NCBI GenBank assembly: GCA_015231265.1
Contig: JADGBX010000006.1
Location: forward strand, 1 to 46,526
DNA from: Magnetococcales bacterium
Lineage (GTDB): Bacteria; Pseudomonadota; Magnetococcia; Magnetococcales; JADGBX01
Length of the DNA: 46,526 bases
Reading direction: 5' to 3'
Part shown: positions 41,766-46,526 of the stretch, in pieces
Position numbering within the stretch: the first letter of the stretch is position 1
Layout of the letters: every line of letters starts with the position of its first letter
Notes under the pieces: model-generated
What the model saw: the letters and a program-made list of their open reading frames with translations, nothing else
Databases searched by the model: none
Told to the model about the DNA's origin: nothing
Position numbers and translations under genes: made by a program

Positions 41766-42788
41766 ATGATGCCATCTCCCGCACGCCACCCGGTTTACAG
41801 ACACTCGGAATATCCGGCGCATGCGCGAAGATCAAGCGTGTCCGGGTTCTCTTTGATCGAGCTGATGGTCTCTATGGCGTTGGGGCTGTTTTTGACCATC
41901 ATCGCCTTCACGCTCTACTCCAGTACGGCAGAGATCTACGCCCAGAACGAGCAGTCTGCAACCTTGCTGGAGGATACCCGTTATGCGATGCAGTTGCTCT
42001 CCAGCGAACTGAAGATGACCGGTTTCTATGGTAACGTCACCAGTCCCACCGATGTCGATGATACCGAGATGGATGATGCAAGCATGATCACCACCGACTG
42101 TGGCACACTCGACGATAAGGCGACCTGGGCATTCGATCTCGACCCACCCGTCGAGACACTCTCCTACGCCTCTCAAGGAGAGGTGATCACCACCTATCCC
42201 TGCATCGATGCCGCAGAAGTGACCAGTTCCGGGATGATCCTGGCGATCAAACGGGTGTTGGGAACAGAGCAGGCGTTTGCGGATCTCGATAACGGTTCGG
42301 TCTATGTCGGCGGCACCGGCACCAGCGGCACGCTCTTCCACATGGATGTTGCCACGGCGGATCTCGGCGCAGACTACACCTATTGGGAGTACGCAGTCAG
42401 CATCTTCTACGTTGACGACTCCAGCGGCACGCCGATGCTCTATCGCAAGGTGTTGCAGTCGGGCACCCCCAATACCATGACAACGGAGTCCAGCCCGGTC
42501 GCCGAAGGGGTCGAGCGACTCCACGTCACCTTCGGCATCGACAGCGATGACGATGGTTCCGCCAACTACTATCTGTCGACGCCCACCGACACCGAGCGGG
42601 AGACAGCCGTCTCCGCCCGGATCTTCATTCTCTCACGCAGTCTGGACGCCGATACGGACTACACCAATACCAAGACCTACGTCCTGGGCGATACCAGCGT
42701 CGGTCCATTCAATGACAACTACTACCGCAAGGTCTTCTCGACCACGGTGATGTTGCGCAACCCGCGCAACTACATGACATCCACCTGA
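41766..42788 (+). CDS. pilW: Type IV minor pilin PilW (cluster 2)
   Basis: 340 residues from ATG 41766, four bases after the pilV stop. Prepilin cleavage after G27 (FSLIELMVSMALGLFLTIIA), then SATLLEDTRYAMQLLSSELKMTGFYGN, the PilW family segment. The C-terminal motif YYRKVFSTTVMLRNPRNYM matches the cluster 1 PilW end. It is about 50 residues shorter than that paralogue. Confidence 0.93.
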   Translation: MMPSPARHPVYRHSEYPAHARRSSVSGFSLIELMVSMALGLFLTIIAFTLYSSTAEIYAQNEQSATLLEDTRYAMQLLSSELKMTGFYGNVTSPTDVDDTEMDDASMITTDCGTLDDKATWAFDLDPPVETLSYASQGEVITTYPCIDAAEVTSSGMILAIKRVLGTEQAFADLDNGSVYVGGTGTSGTLFHMDVATADLGADYTYWEYAVSIFYVDDSSGTPMLYRKVLQSGTPNTMTTESSPVAEGVERLHVTFGIDSDDDGSANYYLSTPTDTERETAVSARIFILSRSLDADTDYTNTKTYVLGDTSVGPFNDNYYRKVFSTTVMLRNPRNYMTST

Positions 42789-42803
42789 CACGGAGGGGTA
42801 ACG

Positions 42804-43355
42804 ATGAAGAGACAACGGCACGTTGAATCGTCTTCTCCACCATCTCGTGATGCTCGCGGCATGGCCCACCCGGAACGGGGGGCGGTCGTCATCCTCTCCA
42901 TCATGTTTCTGATGATGTTCGTGACCATGTTGGGGTTGACTGCGTCCAACAGCAGTGTGCAGGACTTGCGCATGTCCAGTAACGCCATTGATCGCGTGGT
43001 CGCCCACGAGACTGCTCAGGCGGGCGTGGATGTGATCGTTTCGGATACCAGCTACTTCACCACCTCCGGTGGATCAGGATACACCGTGTGCAGCACCCAT
43101 CATCCAAGTGCCGCCGATACCGATGTTTGCGATGTAGCCGACTTGACCGTGGATGAGGCGGCTCTTTCGGATGATCTCACCTACATCGAGATCAAACAGA
43201 CCGCCACCGGAAGTTCCGCCGCCCGCTCCATGGGCACCAGCGCCGAACTCTACGAGATCTACAGCTATCAGGTCACCAGCACCTACGATGCCACCGCCAA
43301 CAAAGGGGGCAAGACCGGCATCGTTCAGGGTATTCAACTGGTGGTGTCGAAATGA
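42804..43355 (+). CDS. pilX: Type IV minor pilin PilX-like (cluster 2)
   Basis: 183 residues, ATG 42804 behind GGAGGGG. A 26-residue leader ends at RG, followed by AVVILSIMFLMMFVTMLGLTA, a PilX-type helix without glutamate at +5. The SSVQDLRMSSNAIDRVVAHETAQAGVDV segment replaces the usual QE.MAGN....AF.AAE..L but keeps its register. Identity rests mainly on operon position and helix type. The stop overlaps a possible pilY1 start (ATGA at 43352). Confidence 0.85.
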   Translation: MKRQRHVESSSPPSRDARGMAHPERGAVVILSIMFLMMFVTMLGLTASNSSVQDLRMSSNAIDRVVAHETAQAGVDVIVSDTSYFTTSGGSGYTVCSTHHPSAADTDVCDVADLTVDEAALSDDLTYIEIKQTATGSSAARSMGTSAELYEIYSYQVTSTYDATANKGGKTGIVQGIQLVVSK

Positions 43356-43384
43356 GGAGTCTATCCGAACCGGGGAGCAGGCCC

Positions 43385-46300
43385 ATGAGATCACAACGCC
43401 GACAGGGACGAATCATCACCGGAATCACGCTTCTGATTGCGTCGATTCTCTGCCTCACCCCGGCCCCCATGGGCAGCCGGGCTGACGATACCGACATCTA
43501 CATCAACGGCGACTTCTCCGGCGGGTCGGAACCGCTGGTGATGTTCCATCTCGACTACCGCTCCAACCTGGGCTCCACGGTCTGTAGTGGTGGCGACCTG
43601 GCCGGATGTCAGACGCTCCACACTGAAGGCTACATGGTCAAGGATCCGGCCACCGAGACCATCGACTTTTTCGACCTGATGCGGGCAGTGCTGCGCAAGG
43701 TGTTCGACTCGCTGGACGGCATGAAGGTCGGCTTAATGATCAACCATGCCAACAGTAACAACTGTGAAGGTCCCACCGTCGCCAACCGCTGCTCCAACGG
43801 CGGCTATATCATGTACGGCTTCGAGTCGATGGTGGACGGCGACAGCAACGGTAACAAGGCGGCGTTCCTGAACCTGTTGGATAACATCCCGTCACCGGGC
43901 GGATCTGGTTCCCACTCCTACCAGGGCAAGGAGACCTATTTCGAGTTCTTCCGCTATATCACCGGCCAGGCCATCCTCAACGGCCACGTCGGCGAACTGG
44001 ACTACACCGGCAACACCAACCCAGAGAAGAACCAGAATCTCAATGAAGAGGCGGCCCTCATCCCCATCATGTGGGATGAGGACATCGAGTCTGGCGTTGA
44101 CTACATCTCACCCCTGGATGCCAGCTCGGACTGCGGCCAGATCTACGTCATCAACATCATGTTCGGCGTCACCAACCAGGATGCTGATTCTGATGACTTT
44201 ATCGAAGACACCAAAGCTAACGGCGGCCTGGATTCCATCACCCTCTCCGGCGGTTCTGATGCTCAGTTTGAACAAGTTCTGACCTGGTTGCACGACAACG
44301 ACCTGGGCGATGGAACCTATGGCACCGTGCCCGAACTCTCCGGCAACCAGAACGTCACCTCCTACTTCGTCTCTGACCACTCTAAAGCAGACGACTTTGC
44401 CGCTTCCGGTGGAACCGGCAATGCGTATTCACTGGGCACTGACCCCGACGCCATGGTGAGTGTGTTCCAAAACATCTTCAACTCGATCCTGAGCGTCAGC
44501 ACCACCATGGTCTCGGCGACGGTGCCGGTGAACGTCTTCAACCGCTCCCAGGCGTTGGATCGTGTTTACATCGCTCTGTTCAAACCGGATGAGGATCGTT
44601 TTCCCATTTGGAAAGGGAATATCAAAAAGCTGAAGCTGGTGGATCTCAGCGAGGACGAATCGATCCTGGTTGATACCTCTGAAACCGATGCTGTCGCCAC
44701 CGATGGTCGTATCGACAACAACGCTCTGACCTACTGGACCGATGCCGACACCCTGCCCACTGCCGACACCGACGAAGGCGAGGTGGAGGGTAAGGACGGA
44801 CGGTTCGTCTATCGTGGTGGTGTGGGACAGAAGATCCCGGGCTTCACGACCAATGATCTCTCCACGGCCAACTCCGACGGTTACCGAGTCATCTACACGG
44901 AACCCAGCAGCTTTACCAACGGCACTCCGACTGCCTTGCGTGATCTGAACTGGACAACCGGCTCTGCCTCCGACATCAAGAGTGCATTCGGCGGGGTTAC
45001 GACGACGGTTTCCCGGACCTTGATCAAGTTCATTCGAGGCGAGGACGTGGAAGACCATGACGCCGATGGCTCCACCAGCGATATGCGGCCCTGGCTCCTT
45101 GGAGACCCCCTGCACTCCAAGCCGGTGGCGGTCAACTACGGAGCCCGTGGTCTCTTTACTGAAGCCAGCCCGGACATCCGCCTCTTCTTCGGCAACAACG
45201 ATGGCATGATCCGGATGATCGAGGATGTGGACAGCGGCGGCACCCATCAAGGCAGCGAAGGGTGGGCCTTCATGCCGCTGGACGCCATGGGGATTCAACC
45301 GACGCTGCGGGATAACATCGTCAGCGATCCGGTTCACCCCTATGGCGTGGACGGTGCACCGGCGGTCTGGGTCAACGATACCGACAACGACGGCACTATC
45401 GAAGCTGGCGAGACGGCCTATCTCTACATGGGCATGCGTCGGGGGGGGGACTCCTACTATGCATTGGATATTTCAGATCCCGACGACCCGCAGATGCTCT
45501 GGAAAATCACGAAAACCACAGGTGGTGATTTCGACGAGTTGGGGCTCACATTCTCCACACCTCGCTTAACCAGCATCGCCTACGATGATGGCGGCACCAT
45601 CACCACCAAAGTCGTGGTGTTTGCTGGTGGCTACGACACCAACAAGGATGATCGTACAGGCGTTGGAACCGACGACTCCGTTGGCAATGCTATCTACATC
45701 GTCAATGCTTCCGATGGCAGCCTGATCTGGAAAGGGTACTACGGCGCCTCAACCGGACCCGATGCCGGTGATGAGCGGCTTTACACCCATTCAGGATTGG
45801 TAGACAGTATCCCCTCCGAGGTCGCGATATTCGACTCCGACGGTGATGGTCTTTTGGATCGCATCTATGTGGGAGACACTGGCGGCAGTGTTTGGCGCGG
45901 CGACTTCTCCGGCACCGACCGGGCTAACTGGTCCTTGATGAAATTTGCCAATTTCGGGCGCCACGACAGCGCTGCAGCAGCCGATGATCGTCGCTTCTTT
46001 CACCGGCCCGATATCGTTAAGAGTCAGGACTCCACCGGCTCCTTTGATGGCGTCGTTATGGGATCCGGTGATCGCGCCTATCCCCGCGGCGAGACCGTGG
46101 TTAACTGGATGTACATGATCAAGGACCGCAACATCACCAGCGGCTCGCCACCAGGCTCCACTATCGCCCAGGCCGATATGGGTGACGTCACCGACAACTG
46201 TCTTCAGGATGACACCTGTTTCGTGGAACCCAATCTGGTCAATGGCTGGAAACTCCAGATGGAGATCTCCGGTGAGAAGGTACTCTCAACCCCCCTGACC

Positions 46301-46526
46301 ATCGCCAACATCGTCTTTCTGACCAGCTTCCAACCTCCGGGTGGTAGCATCGATACAGCCACCTGTGCCCCCTCCGAGGGGACGGGAACCGTCTGGGCGT
46401 TGGATCTTCAAGAGGCCACTGCGGTCCGCAACTACGATGAAGAGAATGATGGTGACGACGGCTCCATCAACTATTCCAAGACCGACCGGGGTGACTCCCT
46501 CTCCTCTGCGGGCATCCCGTCAGAAG
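43385..46526 (+). CDS. pilY1: Type IV pilus tip protein PilY1 (cluster 2), 3' end outside the window
   Basis: The open frame continues to the last base, at least 1047 residues. ATG 43385 has GGGGAG upstream and a good signal peptide (RIITGITLLIASILCLTPAP); ATG 43352, overlapping the pilX stop, is an alternative. The N-terminal half follows PilY1 layout but has no MIDAS: where cluster 1 has DDSGSM this protein reads MFHLDYRSN. The propeller half is typical, with LLGDPLHSKPVAVNYG, RLFFGNNDGMIRM, YLYMGMRRGGDSYYALDIS and the calcium loop D817-S-D819-G-D821-G-L-L-D825. It shows no golvesin-type insert in the visible part. Confidence 0.93.
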   Translation, partial: MRSQRRQGRIITGITLLIASILCLTPAPMGSRADDTDIYINGDFSGGSEPLVMFHLDYRSNLGSTVCSGGDLAGCQTLHTEGYMVKDPATETIDFFDLMRAVLRKVFDSLDGMKVGLMINHANSNNCEGPTVANRCSNGGYIMYGFESMVDGDSNGNKAAFLNLLDNIPSPGGSGSHSYQGKETYFEFFRYITGQAILNGHVGELDYTGNTNPEKNQNLNEEAALIPIMWDEDIESGVDYISPLDASSDCGQIYVINIMFGVTNQDADSDDFIEDTKANGGLDSITLSGGSDAQFEQVLTWLHDNDLGDGTYGTVPELSGNQNVTSYFVSDHSKADDFAASGGTGNAYSLGTDPDAMVSVFQNIFNSILSVSTTMVSATVPVNVFNRSQALDRVYIALFKPDEDRFPIWKGNIKKLKLVDLSEDESILVDTSETDAVATDGRIDNNALTYWTDADTLPTADTDEGEVEGKDGRFVYRGGVGQKIPGFTTNDLSTANSDGYRVIYTEPSSFTNGTPTALRDLNWTTGSASDIKSAFGGVTTTVSRTLIKFIRGEDVEDHDADGSTSDMRPWLLGDPLHSKPVAVNYGARGLFTEASPDIRLFFGNNDGMIRMIEDVDSGGTHQGSEGWAFMPLDAMGIQPTLRDNIVSDPVHPYGVDGAPAVWVNDTDNDGTIEAGETAYLYMGMRRGGDSYYALDISDPDDPQMLWKITKTTGGDFDELGLTFSTPRLTSIAYDDGGTITTKVVVFAGGYDTNKDDRTGVGTDDSVGNAIYIVNASDGSLIWKGYYGASTGPDAGDERLYTHSGLVDSIPSEVAIFDSDGDGLLDRIYVGDTGGSVWRGDFSGTDRANWSLMKFANFGRHDSAAAADDRRFFHRPDIVKSQDSTGSFDGVVMGSGDRAYPRGETVVNWMYMIKDRNITSGSPPGSTIAQADMGDVTDNCLQDDTCFVEPNLVNGWKLQMEISGEKVLSTPLTIANIVFLTSFQPPGGSIDTATCAPSEGTGTVWALDLQEATAVRNYDEENDGDDGSINYSKTDRGDSLSSAGIPSE

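Noticed and set aside
32013-46526. Second attachment site of the tRNA-Phe element
   Set aside because: No clear repeat of the tRNA 3' end was found by reading through to the window end.

Overview
The window looks like a chromosomal segment from a flagellated, piliated member of the Pseudomonadota (Proteobacteria). Evidence: dusB-ntrB-ntrC in one run, type IVa minor-pilin operons (fimT-pilV-pilW-pilX-pilY1), a PomA/PomB-like stator pair behind a sigma-54 promoter, copper-handling SCO and PCu(A)C proteins, and an F0 ATP synthase operon without F1 genes (the split seen in Alphaproteobacteria and relatives). The mix of alpha-like (dusB-ntrBC, split F0) and gamma/beta-like (pilin clusters) traits would fit a deep lineage such as Magnetococcia, but this is inference and no marker gene settles it.

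Layout. 1-680: C-terminal remnant of an IS110-family transposase. 680-2437 (-): receiver-PAS-winged helix-BTAD response regulator. 2803-8984 (-): dusB, ntrB, ntrC, then atpI, atpB, atpE, atpF, ending at a clear terminator. 9040-10982 (+): engB coupled to a DegT/DnrJ-like protein without the PLP lysine. 11010-11942 (-): membrane protein with an L7/L12-C-terminal-like tail. 12167-14857 (+): hybrid histidine kinase with a periplasmic NMT1/THI5-like sensor. 15196-23358 (+): first pilin cluster, fimT-pilV-pilW-pilX-pilY1, a small secreted protein, then pilE behind three 20-bp iterons. 23660-24939 (+): SCO protein and copper chaperone behind a long perfect palindrome. 25315-29295 (-): motA-motB plus two PilZ-type proteins. 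29726-31836 (-): prmA and mtnA.

31937-40598 appears to be an integrated element beside tRNA-Phe: a tyrosine recombinase pointing away from the tRNA, a possible excisionase, an unknown 202-residue protein, an orphan ParB, a Rep_trans-like replication protein with a C-terminal part resembling SLOG/YpsA-like proteins, and two identical 18-bp palindromes upstream of rep. Next come decayed small ORFs, a large hairpin and two envelope proteins of unknown function. I found no second att copy, so the right edge is undefined.

40599-46526 (+): a second, divergent copy of the fimT-pilV-pilW-pilX-pilY1 operon, behind a 12-G homopolymer; its pilY1 runs off the window. The main theme is surface motility and adhesion: two pilus-tip/adhesin sets, a stator operon with c-di-GMP-type PilZ proteins, and several signal-transduction proteins. 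The least described parts are the Rep-SLOG-like/ParB element with its palindromes, the golvesin-type domain inserted into PilY1, and several tandem duplications and inverted repeats at gene junctions.
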